22,942 bases of DNA from contig JAUUYO010000013.1 of NCBI GenBank assembly GCA_030590405.1, positions 1-22,942 of the forward strand, given 5' to 3'. Each line of letters starts with the position of its first letter. Position 1 is the stretch's first letter. The notes beneath the pieces are model-generated. The model was not told the origin of the DNA, searched no databases, and was given only the letters and a program-made list of their open reading frames with translations. Source of the DNA: Kangiellaceae bacterium (GTDB lineage: Bacteria; Pseudomonadota; Gammaproteobacteria; Enterobacterales; Kangiellaceae). Positions 14,712 to 21,869 of the stretch are shown one piece after another. Both the position numbers and the translations under genes were made by a program.

Positions 14712-15470
14712 CTAATTCAGGCTTAAAAACGCCCTCACACTTTCAATATATTTGGCATATAGGGACAGATCATTATGATTCGCACCAGAAATAATGACCT
14801 TCGTCATCAAATTTGAATCAAACGCTGCCACCAGTGCCTCACTTCTTTCTCTAATAATGATCTGATCTTTTTCGGCAATAAGGATCAGTGTTTTGGCAGT
14901 TATTTTAGGGACTCTTTCTACGGATAAATACTTGTCTCTGGTAAGCAAGGAGACAGGCAAAAAAGGATAGTGAGTTTTTGCGACATTTTGAATGCTGTCA
15001 TAGGGGGTAGATAAGATCAGTTTATCGACTTTTCGATTTGCCGCCACAAAAGTTGCTACGCCACTGCCAAGACTGCGCCCCATCAAAGTCACGCTTTCAT
15101 AATTGTTTTTTAGTTGTTCATAAATATGCAGAGCATCGGAATAAAGCGCTTCTTCCGTAGGAGTACCTTTGTTATTTCCATAACCTCTGTAGGGGATCAA
15201 GTAAACCGTGTGCTGAGGTGCAACCTGATTAAAAAAATCGATCTTATTTTCAATCGCGCTGGCATTGCCACCGTAATAAAGCAGTAATTGTTTTTGTCCG
15301 GGATTAATCACCCAGCCAGTTAATTTCTGACCGTTATTATTAAAGGTCGTGGTTATTGCATTGGCGTAACTGGCTGGTTGTGGAAAATAAAGAAAGGACC
15401 GTTGAAAAACAAAAAATAAAATACAGATGGCTAAATAACCAACAATTGGAATGCCTATCAATAATTTCAT
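14712..15470 (-). CDS. Membrane-anchored alpha/beta hydrolase (BEM46/ABHD13-like)
   Basis: The 252-residue protein has one N-terminal membrane anchor (about 4-22) and then an alpha/beta-hydrolase domain. The nucleophile elbow is GRSLGSG with Ser133; the likely acid is Asp202 in LIAEKDQI and the likely base His232 in GANHND. YYGGNAS and IPYRGYGNNKGTPTEE match the oxyanion region and early loop of BEM46/ABHD13-type hydrolases. The substrate is unknown. It follows ruvA after 43 bases on the same strand, with AGAAG before its ATG, so it is likely in the ruvCA transcript. It separates ruvA from ruvB. Its stop codon is followed in frame by a toxin-like remnant, so the present C-terminus (VRAFLSLN) may be native; the family usually ends about here. 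Confidence 0.88.
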   Translation of the reverse strand: MKLLIGIPIVGYLAICILFFVFQRSFLYFPQPASYANAITTTFNNNGQKLTGWVINPGQKQLLLYYGGNASAIENKIDFFNQVAPQHTVYLIPYRGYGNNKGTPTEEALYSDALHIYEQLKNNYESVTLMGRSLGSGVATFVAANRKVDKLILSTPYDSIQNVAKTHYPFLPVSLLTRDKYLSVERVPKITAKTLILIAEKDQIIIRERSEALVAAFDSNLMTKVIISGANHNDLSLYAKYIESVRAFLSLN

Positions 15471-15513
15471 TTTTACTTCTAACTCGCCGTTTATAATTAA
15501 TCTCTATAATTTA

Positions 15514-16116
15514 TCACATATTCTTTAATGCTAATCGAATCAAACTGGCGGCAGGCAAATTGTCATCACCAATTTTGCTGATCGCCTGACTTGCACTTTG
15601 CGGTTTATAACCAAGGGCCACTAAACCGCTGATCGCTTCTTGAACATTAGCATTGCTCGTTTGAGACAGAGGATTCTGAGAGTTATTACTTTGAGCATCT
15701 CCTTCAACATGCCAATCCTTCAATTTATCTTTCATTTCTATGATTAAGCGCTCGGCGGTCTTTTTACCAACCCCAGGAATTTTGACTAAACCATTGGCAT
15801 CGCCGTTATGTACATTTTGGACAAACTCCATAGCACTCATTGCCGATAAAATAGCCAACGCCAATTTTGGTCCGACACCGTTCACTTTAATTAATGAACG
15901 AAAAAGTGTTCGCTCTTCTAAACTGAAAAATGCAAATAAGGTGTGGGCGTTTTCGCTCACTGATAAATGGGTATGCAGAACAACCTTTTCGCCGAGTTCA
16001 GGTAGATGGTAGATGGTATTCATCGGAGCCTGACATTCATAACCGACACCGTTAATATCCAGCAAAATAAAAGGGGGTTGTTTTTCCAGTAATATTCCGT
16101 TTAATCGACCAATCAT
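15514..16116 (-). CDS. ruvA: Holliday junction binding protein RuvA
   Basis: RuvA is a tetramer that grips the four-way junction and loads RuvB. The 200-residue protein has the N-terminal OB domain (MIGRLNGILLEKQPPFILLD, VGYECQAP), two helix-hairpin-helix motifs (KVNGVGPKLALAILS and KIPGVGKKTAERLIIEMKDK), a Ser/Asn-rich flexible linker and the C-terminal RuvB-binding domain (EAISGLVALGYKPQSASQAI). ATG at 16116 has a purine-rich AAAAGAG ahead of it. It follows ruvC after 135 bases that contain a palindromic element. Confidence 0.97.
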   Translation of the reverse strand: MIGRLNGILLEKQPPFILLDINGVGYECQAPMNTIYHLPELGEKVVLHTHLSVSENAHTLFAFFSLEERTLFRSLIKVNGVGPKLALAILSAMSAMEFVQNVHNGDANGLVKIPGVGKKTAERLIIEMKDKLKDWHVEGDAQSNNSQNPLSQTSNANVQEAISGLVALGYKPQSASQAISKIGDDNLPAASLIRLALKNM

Positions 16117-16165
16117 ATTTTTTCTCTTTTTTGACCATCTTATTGCCTTTTAAAAAGACGCACAA

Positions 16166-16244
16166 TGTAGGATGAGTGGAGTCGTAACGTAACCCATCAA
16201 ATCCTTAATTTACAAACAACTTGGTTAATGGGGTACACCCTACA
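16166..16244. repeat. Palindromic element between ruvC and ruvA
   Basis: TGTAGG at 16166-16171 is mirrored by CCTACA at 16239-16244. Inside, taacccatcaa (about 16190-16200) is an imperfect match to the reverse complement of ttggttaatgggg (16221-16233). The ends resemble those of the elements at 5365-5463 and 16819-16887, but the body differs, so I treat it as a separate family. Confidence 0.65.
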
Positions 16245-16251
16245 GGGATTA

Positions 16252-16770
16252 TTACCTCAACCGCCCTCGTTTGACTTTTTTGACCCCAGCCTGAAACAGC
16301 GCGCTTTGCATCGCATGGCCATGACAAATAGCGACCGCCAGACCATCGGCGGCATCTGCTTGCGGCGAATCACTTAACCCCAATAAACTGGTCACCATAT
16401 GCTGGACCTGAGTTTTATCGGCTGCGCCAGTGCCGACCACCGCCTGTTTTATTTGCCGAGCTGAATATTCCGCCACCACTAAAGCATGTTGAGCCATGGC
16501 GACCATGGCAACACCACGCGCCTGGCCTAATTTAAGCGCGGAATCAGCATTTTTAGACATAAAAACTTGCTCAATAGCGGCTTCGTCGGGTTTGTATTGT
16601 TGAACCACTTCAGAGATACAATCAAATATTTGATTGAGTCTATCAGACAGGATGCCATCTTTGATACGAATACAGCCGCTGGCAAGGTAGTTGATTTTTC
16701 GGCCATTCATTTTGATCACCCCAAATCCGGTGATCCGGGAGCCGGGGTCGATGCCCAAGATTATAGACAT
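16252..16770 (-). CDS. ruvC: Holliday junction resolvase RuvC
   Basis: RuvC cuts Holliday junctions symmetrically. The 172-residue protein has GIDPGSRITGFGVI, AAIEQVFMSKNADSALKLGQ and PQADAADGLAVAICH, giving the four catalytic acids Asp8, Glu67, Asp139 and Asp142. The C-terminus KKVKRGRLR is basic. ATG at 16770 has only a close GTAGG and a GAG further upstream as ribosome binding elements. It sits between yebC and ruvA, each boundary carrying a different palindromic element. Confidence 0.97.
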   Translation of the reverse strand: MSIILGIDPGSRITGFGVIKMNGRKINYLASGCIRIKDGILSDRLNQIFDCISEVVQQYKPDEAAIEQVFMSKNADSALKLGQARGVAMVAMAQHALVVAEYSARQIKQAVVGTGAADKTQVQHMVTSLLGLSDSPQADAADGLAVAICHGHAMQSALFQAGVKKVKRGRLR

Positions 16771-16818
16771 CCTACAGGCTCAAACTCGTTACTAAAACAC
16801 ATTTGATCTTGTTTAGCG

Positions 16819-16887
16819 GATGTAGGTTGGCCTTTAGGCCAATATTTTTGCGTCGAGCCAGTGTTGGCCTAAAGGCCAACCTACATC
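16819..16887. repeat. Perfect 24-bp inverted repeat (TGTAGGTTGG family, copy 2)
   Basis: Bases 16819-16842 (gatgtaggttgg then cctttaggccaa) are the exact reverse complement of 16864-16887, with 21 bases between. Each arm also contains ttggcct/aggccaa, so it can fold on itself. It begins 5 bases after the yebC stop in the direction of transcription. The same design is at 5365-5463. A 24-pair stem directly after a stop codon may protect or end the yebC message. Confidence 0.92.
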
Positions 16888-16892
16888 TATTC

Positions 16893-17636
16893 TTACAAAA
16901 GCTCATAAGCTTCCGCCGGGATCTCAGCATTGCTAAACACATTTTGAGTATCATCCAAATCGTCCAATGCATCGATTAATCTGAGCGCTTTGACGGCGGT
17001 ATCCACATCGAGTTCAGCATGGGTGGCTGGTAACATCGCAACTTCACCTGCTTCGGCTTTTAGCCCTTGTTTTTCTAGTGCTTCCTTAACTAATATAAAA
17101 TCATTCGGAGTGGTTAGCACTTCAAACGAACCATCATCATGATTGACGATATCTTCAGCGCCAGCTTCGAGCGCCTCTTCCATCAAACGATCTTCGTCAA
17201 CCTGGTCAGAAAAAATAATCTGGCCTTTCTTCTCGAACAAATAAGCCACCGAGCCGGAAGTTGCGAGTTCACAACCCGCCCTAGTAAAGGCATGACGAAC
17301 TTCTGCCACGGTACGATTTTTATTATCGGTTAAACATTCGACTAAAATCGCTACGCCGCCCGGGCCATAACCTTCGTAAGTCAGTTCATCGTAGTTATCA
17401 CCGTCGCCACTGCCTGCGCCGCGAGCAACCGCTTTTTCGATGGTGTCGCGCTTCATATTCGCGCCGAGCGCTTTATCAATCACCGCTCGTAGCGATGGAT
17501 TATCTTCCGGACTGGGTCCACCGGACTTGGCAGCAACCACTAATTCACGAATTATTTTGGTGAATATTTTTCCTCGTTTCGCATCTTGAGCCGCTTTTCG
17601 ATGTTTGATGTTGGCCCATTTACTGTGTCCCGCCAT
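16893..17636 (-). CDS. yebC: YebC/PmpR-family protein
   Basis: The 247-residue protein opens with MAGHSKWANIKHRKAAQDAK, the hallmark of the YebC/TACO1 family, and continues with GKIFTKIIRELVVAAKSGG and TYEGYGPGGVAILVECLTDN. The family was named for transcription regulation, and recent work links members to relief of ribosome stalling at proline runs. Three domains are of normal length. The C-terminal DALDDLDDTQNVFSNAEIP end is also typical. ATG at 17636 has GGAG 7 bases upstream. It follows aspS as in many Gammaproteobacteria, across a 136-base gap with its own palindrome. Confidence 0.96.
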   Translation of the reverse strand: MAGHSKWANIKHRKAAQDAKRGKIFTKIIRELVVAAKSGGPSPEDNPSLRAVIDKALGANMKRDTIEKAVARGAGSGDGDNYDELTYEGYGPGGVAILVECLTDNKNRTVAEVRHAFTRAGCELATSGSVAYLFEKKGQIIFSDQVDEDRLMEEALEAGAEDIVNHDDGSFEVLTTPNDFILVKEALEKQGLKAEAGEVAMLPATHAELDVDTAVKALRLIDALDDLDDTQNVFSNAEIPAEAYELL

Positions 17637-17672
17637 TGGTATTCTCCAATTTGATCAATCTTAATTTTGGTC

Positions 17673-17754
17673 GTAGGCTGTGGGTACGAAGGAACCCCAA
17701 CATTCAAGCTTTCAGCATCGCATGTTGGGGTTCGCAAGCTCACCAATAACCTAC
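17673..17754. repeat. Palindromic element between aspS and yebC
   Basis: A perfect 12-base inverted repeat, gaaccccaacat (17692-17703) with atgttggggttc (17722-17733), encloses an 18-base loop with aagctt. Outer arms gtagg (17673-17677) and cctac (17750-17754) and partly matching sequence between extend the pairing imperfectly. It lies just upstream of yebC. No other copy is in this window. Confidence 0.8.
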
Positions 17755-17771
17755 CTGAAACCTACCTGAAA
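17750..17771. repeat. 11-bp tandem duplication next to the aspS stop
   Basis: cctacctgaaa at 17750-17760 is repeated at 17761-17771, and a third partial copy (cct) runs into the aspS stop codon at 17773-17775. It joins the end of aspS to the palindrome at 17673-17754. Confidence 0.9.
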
Positions 17772-17772
17772 C

Positions 17773-19539
17773 CTAAGATTTTTTTTCTACCGTCGCAATC
17801 GCCAGCTCTTCCAATTGTGCCGCTGATACTTTTGACGGCGCAGAAGTTAATGGACAACTGGCAGTAGTGGTTTTCGGAAAGGCAATCACATCCCTTATCG
17901 AATCAGCTCCCACCATTAACATCACCAATCTATCCAGACCAAAAGCAATTCCACCGTGAGGTGGGCAACCGTATTTTAACGCCTCCAGTAAAAAGCCAAA
18001 TTTATCATCGGCTTCTTGCTCATCGATGCCTAATATATCAAAGATTGCCGCTTGCATTTGTTGATTATGAATACGCACTGATCCGCCGCCTACTTCGCAG
18101 CCATTAAGTACCATATCATAAGCGCGGGACAAGGTTTGAGTCGGTGCAGCTTTTAGTTTTTCGACATCATTTTCCTGAGGGGCTGTAAACGGATGGTGAA
18201 GCGCATGCATATGCCCTTTGTCTTCCTCAAACATTGGGAAATCAACCACCCAGAGTGGCTTCCAGCAATCTTCAACCAAACCGCGATCTTCAGCGACTTT
18301 TAATCTTAATGCGCCCAATGAATCAGTAACTACTTTATTTGAGTCAGCACCAAACAATAAAATATCACCCGCCTTTGCAGCGGTTCTTTCGATGACTTGG
18401 TTAATGATCTCATCACTCAGGAATTTGGCGATTGGCGATTGCACACCTTCTACCCCATTGCCAACTTGCTTAACCTTCATCCAGGCTAAACCTTTCGCGC
18501 CGTAGCGACCGGCATATTCGCCATATTGATCAATTTGTTTACGACTGAGTTCTGCCCCGCCCGGTACACATATTGCTGCGACTCGGCCATTGGGATCATT
18601 GGCTGGTGCGGCGAAGACTTTAAATTCAACTTCTTTTAATAAATCAGCCACATCCACTAATTCAATCGCCACTCTTAAATCGGGCTTATCACTGCCATAA
18701 CGCTGCATGGCTTCGGCGTAAGGCATCCGTGGAAATTCGCCCAAATCAATTTGCATGGTCTGAATAAATAACTGACGGATCATTTTTTCCATCATACCCA
18801 TGATGGCTTCTTCGTCCATAAACGAGGTTTCAATATCCAGTTGAGTAAATTCTGGTTGGCGATCGGCGCGTAAATCTTCATCGCGGAAACAACGAACCAC
18901 TTGATAATATCGGTCAAAACCACTCATCATTAATAATTGCTTAAATAACTGAGGTGACTGAGGCAAAGCAAAGAAGGATCCTTTATTGGTTCGACTTGGC
19001 ACCAGATAGTCTCTGGCTCCTTCGGGCGTCGCTTTGGTTAAGATCGGCGTTTCGATATCAACAAAGTGTTCGGCTTCTAAAAACTCACGTAAATTCTTAG
19101 CGACTTTATTGCGAAACAATAATTTTTCCTGCATTTCGGGACGACGCAAATCCAGGTAACGGTATTTTAATCGTAACTCTTCAGAAACTTCTTCATGACC
19201 ATCGATTAGAATAGCCGGAGGCGCGGCTTTATTGAGTACAGTTAAATCTTTTGCCAAGATTTCGATAGTGCCAGTCACCATGTCTTGATTGACCATGTCT
19301 TCGGGTCGTTGACGAACTTCACCAGTGATGGTCACCACAAACTCACTCCGCAGGTCTTCTGCTTTAGCAAATAACTCTGGCTGATCCGGCTCAATCACCA
19401 CCTGGATAATGCCGCTACGGTCACGGATCTGGAGGAAAATTAATCCGCCTAAATCTCGTCGTCTGTGGATCCAACCAGCGATAGTGACTGTTTCGCCTGC
19501 TGATACGGTTAATAGATCACCGTTGTAATGGCTGCGCAT
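17773..19539 (-). CDS. aspS: Aspartyl-tRNA synthetase
   Basis: AspRS charges tRNA-Asp. The 588-residue protein is of the bacterial type: an N-terminal OB anticodon-binding domain (VTIAGWIHRRRDLGGLIFLQ, RDRSGIIQVV), the class II core with motif 2 in CFRDEDLRADRQPEFTQLD, QSPQLFKQLLM, the bacterial GAD insertion domain (about 290-420) and motif 3 in GIAFGLDRLVMLM. The length is nearly that of E. coli AspRS (590). ATG at 19539 has AAGG 7 bases upstream. It is the first gene of the minus-strand block here, facing away from the diguanylate cyclase gene. Confidence 0.98.
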   Translation of the reverse strand: MRSHYNGDLLTVSAGETVTIAGWIHRRRDLGGLIFLQIRDRSGIIQVVIEPDQPELFAKAEDLRSEFVVTITGEVRQRPEDMVNQDMVTGTIEILAKDLTVLNKAAPPAILIDGHEEVSEELRLKYRYLDLRRPEMQEKLLFRNKVAKNLREFLEAEHFVDIETPILTKATPEGARDYLVPSRTNKGSFFALPQSPQLFKQLLMMSGFDRYYQVVRCFRDEDLRADRQPEFTQLDIETSFMDEEAIMGMMEKMIRQLFIQTMQIDLGEFPRMPYAEAMQRYGSDKPDLRVAIELVDVADLLKEVEFKVFAAPANDPNGRVAAICVPGGAELSRKQIDQYGEYAGRYGAKGLAWMKVKQVGNGVEGVQSPIAKFLSDEIINQVIERTAAKAGDILLFGADSNKVVTDSLGALRLKVAEDRGLVEDCWKPLWVVDFPMFEEDKGHMHALHHPFTAPQENDVEKLKAAPTQTLSRAYDMVLNGCEVGGGSVRIHNQQMQAAIFDILGIDEQEADDKFGFLLEALKYGCPPHGGIAFGLDRLVMLMVGADSIRDVIAFPKTTTASCPLTSAPSKVSAAQLEELAIATVEKKS

Positions 19540-19735
19540 AATAAAACCTTAAAATTAGGGAGGGACAAAAGGGCATATCTGGACTACCCTGAAAAACCGC
19601 GTATGTTACTGGATACGGGGGCCAAAGTCGATATTTTTACCTTTCTCAAGGCTGGGTAGCAAATATTAATTACTACTTACCTGGTTGCCCAGCCGATCAT
19701 CAATAGTGTAAGACATGTCTGGAGTTGGTCTAAAT
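19540..19735. other. Intergenic region between aspS and the diguanylate cyclase gene
   Basis: This part of the 339-base divergent gap holds no gene that I can see. It contains a 7-base inverted repeat, ggctggg (19650-19656) with cccagcc (19688-19694), around an AT-rich middle. It should include the aspS promoter, but I could not pick out a convincing pair of hexamers on the minus strand. Confidence 0.5.
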
Positions 19736-19764
19736 TTGACCAGGCTTGATACCTTTCCTATACT
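19736..19764 (+). promoter_or_regulatory. Strong predicted sigma-70 promoter for the diguanylate cyclase gene
   Basis: TTGACC (19736-19741) and TATACT (19759-19764) are separated by exactly 17 bases, each one mismatch from consensus. Transcription would begin near 19771 and leave a leader of about 108 bases before the ATG at 19879. Confidence 0.72.
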
Positions 19765-19768
19765 TCTT

Positions 19769-19819
19769 CTTGGGCCTGTCGATTTGCCTGTCGATTTTTC
19801 ATAATTCAACAGGCCCAAG
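19769..19819. promoter_or_regulatory. Hairpin at the predicted transcript start, containing a 12-bp tandem repeat
   Basis: cttgggcctgt (19769-19779) pairs exactly with acaggcccaag (19809-19819). Between the arms, the 12-base unit gcctgtcgattt is present twice in tandem (19774-19785 and 19786-19797), so the left half of the stem has two alternative copies of gcctgt. It would form at the very 5' end of the diguanylate cyclase leader, or act as a DNA palindrome for a regulator. No T-run of the terminator type follows. Confidence 0.6.
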
Positions 19820-19878
19820 CTTAAGGCCACCGTTTTAAACTCTCGTTTTCTTATGCGTTAAAGCGTAAACAGGTAAAC

Positions 19879-21018
19879 ATGTTCACAAAACTGAAAATAA
19901 GATTAATTGAAGACATTAATGTAGAAAAAAACCCTTTTCAGCACCGCCGCTTGATCATGATCCTGGCCTTGCATGGTGTTTCTCTATTTGCTTTTACTAT
20001 CTTTATATTCATTAACATCTCCTTAGGCAGGCACATTTTAGCATTTATGGACATCGCGCTCATATTAATAACACTGTTTTCGGTGTATTTATTATTAGTG
20101 AAAAATAACGTTGAATTTGCAGCTAAAATAGCTTCAATAGTATCCTTCTTTTTTTTATTATCCTACAGTTATATCGCAAAAAATCATAGTTTTGGATTAG
20201 CTTGGACCCTTTGCTACCCGTTGTTCGTCATCCCTATTTTAGGAACTCGCAAGGGGGTGATTATGCTCTCTTTATTTTATTTATTGTTATTTCCGATCGC
20301 TTACTCTGGTATCGGAGAGTGGGATAACGGTTTTTGGGACAAAGCATCTTTTTTACGATTTTTAATGGCATCATTAACCATTGCTGCCATCGCTTATTTT
20401 TTTGAAAAATCATCCACCATTGCTTACCAGACAATATTGGAAATCAGGGAAAAAGAGAGAACTTACTTAAGTCAATTAAAAGAATTGTCTATAACAGATC
20501 AGCTAACTGGCTTATATAATCGACGTTACTTTGATGAACATTTTAAGCTAGAAAAAAACAAAATTCACCGCTACCCGGGCCTTCTTTGCTTAATTATGAT
20601 CGATATTGACTACTTTAAATCCGTCAATGATCAATACGGACATCAAGTTGGTGATAACCTGTTAATTGAATTTTCTCAATTATTAAAAAATAGCATTAGA
20701 AATACAGATTTTCTGTCTCGCTGGGGGGGAGAGGAATTCGTTATATTACTACCAGAAACATCCTTCACTAATAGCATTAACCTTGCTGAAAAAATACGCA
20801 AAAATATTGTCGAGCATCATTTTTCAAAAATAGGAAAGATATCTGCCAGCTTTGGTGTCTCGCAGGTAGAATCCAGTCCGGATTCAAATATGCTGGCAAT
20901 TCACCAAGCAGATGAGGCTCTTTATAAAGCAAAACACCAAGGTCGCAACAAAGTTGTCGCTTATAAGTCCCCTAGCATAGAGCAATCCTCTTCATCAGAA
21001 CAAAAACAACTCTCATAA
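19879..21018 (+). CDS. Membrane-bound diguanylate cyclase (GGDEF)
   Basis: This 379-residue protein should make cyclic di-GMP from two GTP at the inner membrane. It has six likely membrane helices (about 25-48, 53-74, 82-99, 106-121, 124-143 and 157-175), a short helical linker, then a GGDEF domain from about 203. The domain shows ITDQLTGLYNRRYFDE, the metal-binding MIDIDYFKSVNDQYGH (Asp242), the active-site GGEEF at 283-287 and an RxxD inhibitory site, RNTD at 274-277, exactly five residues before it. So the enzyme looks active and feedback-controlled by product. The membrane part is a MASE-like sensor of unknown ligand. ATG at 19879 has CAGG 5 bases upstream. It lies divergent from aspS and ahead of the chemoreceptor-like gene. 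Confidence 0.95.
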   Translation: MFTKLKIRLIEDINVEKNPFQHRRLIMILALHGVSLFAFTIFIFINISLGRHILAFMDIALILITLFSVYLLLVKNNVEFAAKIASIVSFFFLLSYSYIAKNHSFGLAWTLCYPLFVIPILGTRKGVIMLSLFYLLLFPIAYSGIGEWDNGFWDKASFLRFLMASLTIAAIAYFFEKSSTIAYQTILEIREKERTYLSQLKELSITDQLTGLYNRRYFDEHFKLEKNKIHRYPGLLCLIMIDIDYFKSVNDQYGHQVGDNLLIEFSQLLKNSIRNTDFLSRWGGEEFVILLPETSFTNSINLAEKIRKNIVEHHFSKIGKISASFGVSQVESSPDSNMLAIHQADEALYKAKHQGRNKVVAYKSPSIEQSSSSEQKQLS

Positions 21019-21128
21019 ATGTAAGAATCGCCCACAAATACAATACGCTAGCATAAAATAATGATATTTGTGCTCATTTGAACTGTTTTGAAAAAAATAA
21101 AGGCTTATTATTTATAAAACTGGATTTT

Positions 21129-21156
21129 TTGTAAAATTTTGCCTATCTATTAATAA
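21129..21156 (+). promoter_or_regulatory. Possible sigma-70 promoter before the chemoreceptor-like gene
   Basis: TTGTAA (21129-21134) and TAATAA (21151-21156) are 16 bases apart, about 35 bases before the ATG at 21191. The whole 172-base gap is AT-rich, so the match is only suggestive. Confidence 0.35.
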
Positions 21157-21190
21157 CACAATTCCTAATTCTAATAGCGATAGGTTTCAA

Positions 21191-21802
21191 ATGAGCCAGG
21201 ATAATAATGCCGCAGATACTTTCATTTCGGTCGCCCATGTGGCCTCTGAATTATTTAAAGCTCAGTCAATCGCGGAAGAGTTATCAATAACCTCAAAGAA
21301 TGCGCGGGCATTGGCGGTAAGAGCTGGTTCAACGGCTGCCGGTTTTAATGAAATTACCCGATTTATTGAAGGACTGTCCAAACTAACCATTGAGGCTGCT
21401 AGAAGTGTCAACATTATCGCCATATCTCAAACTAAGATAGCAGCCAGTCTTTTTCGTACCGGCGGTTTTTTGTTTCGATTAAATAAAGTCGACTACCAGC
21501 CCAAAGAAAACGACAAACATCAAATCAGGCCAATATTTGAAAAAGTGGATGGTCATCGTAAACGTCTGGAAAGACGTATCTCCTCCAGCTTGCGAGAATT
21601 AATTGAACGACTCGACGAAACAAAAATGCAATTACGAGCCACTCAAGTTGTCTCAGTGGTTTCAAGAGTAGAAGCTTCAAGAGCCAGTGAAGATTTTCAG
21701 GATTCTTTAAACTCTGTCGCCGACAAAGTATCTAGCGCAGGCAGTCGGATCAATGCCCATTTAGAAACAGCACGCCGACACCTGGCCCATTTACAATACT
21801 AG
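21191..21802 (+). CDS. Soluble helical protein with a chemoreceptor-tip-like hairpin
   Basis: The 203-residue protein has no signal peptide or membrane helix and is almost wholly helical. Residues about 30-80 (LSITSKNARALAVRAGSTAA then GFNEITRFIEGLSKLT) echo the hairpin tip of methyl-accepting chemotaxis proteins, where the pattern is N-x-x-A-L-A-x-x-A-G-x-x-x-x-GF followed by a returning helix; the usual E-A-A-R-A-G-E-x-G-R-G-F is not kept. A basic middle (GHRKRLERRISSSLRELIE) and a long C-terminal helix (about 150-200) follow. It may be a degenerate chemoreceptor-like signalling partner, but the function is not known. ATG has TAGG 6 bases upstream. It is followed after 67 bases by an ODP-type di-iron protein on the same strand, probably one transcript. 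Confidence 0.72.
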   Translation: MSQDNNAADTFISVAHVASELFKAQSIAEELSITSKNARALAVRAGSTAAGFNEITRFIEGLSKLTIEAARSVNIIAISQTKIAASLFRTGGFLFRLNKVDYQPKENDKHQIRPIFEKVDGHRKRLERRISSSLRELIERLDETKMQLRATQVVSVVSRVEASRASEDFQDSLNSVADKVSSAGSRINAHLETARRHLAHLQY

Positions 21803-21869
21803 AATTCAAACCTGACCTCACTCATTTAGCTTCGATAAGACCAAGACAGAACAACAACAAGGAATCACT

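Noticed and set aside
16819..16887. Rho-independent terminator of yebC
   Set aside because: The stem is strong but no T-run follows on the minus strand, and the same sequence family occurs elsewhere, so I list it as a repeat.
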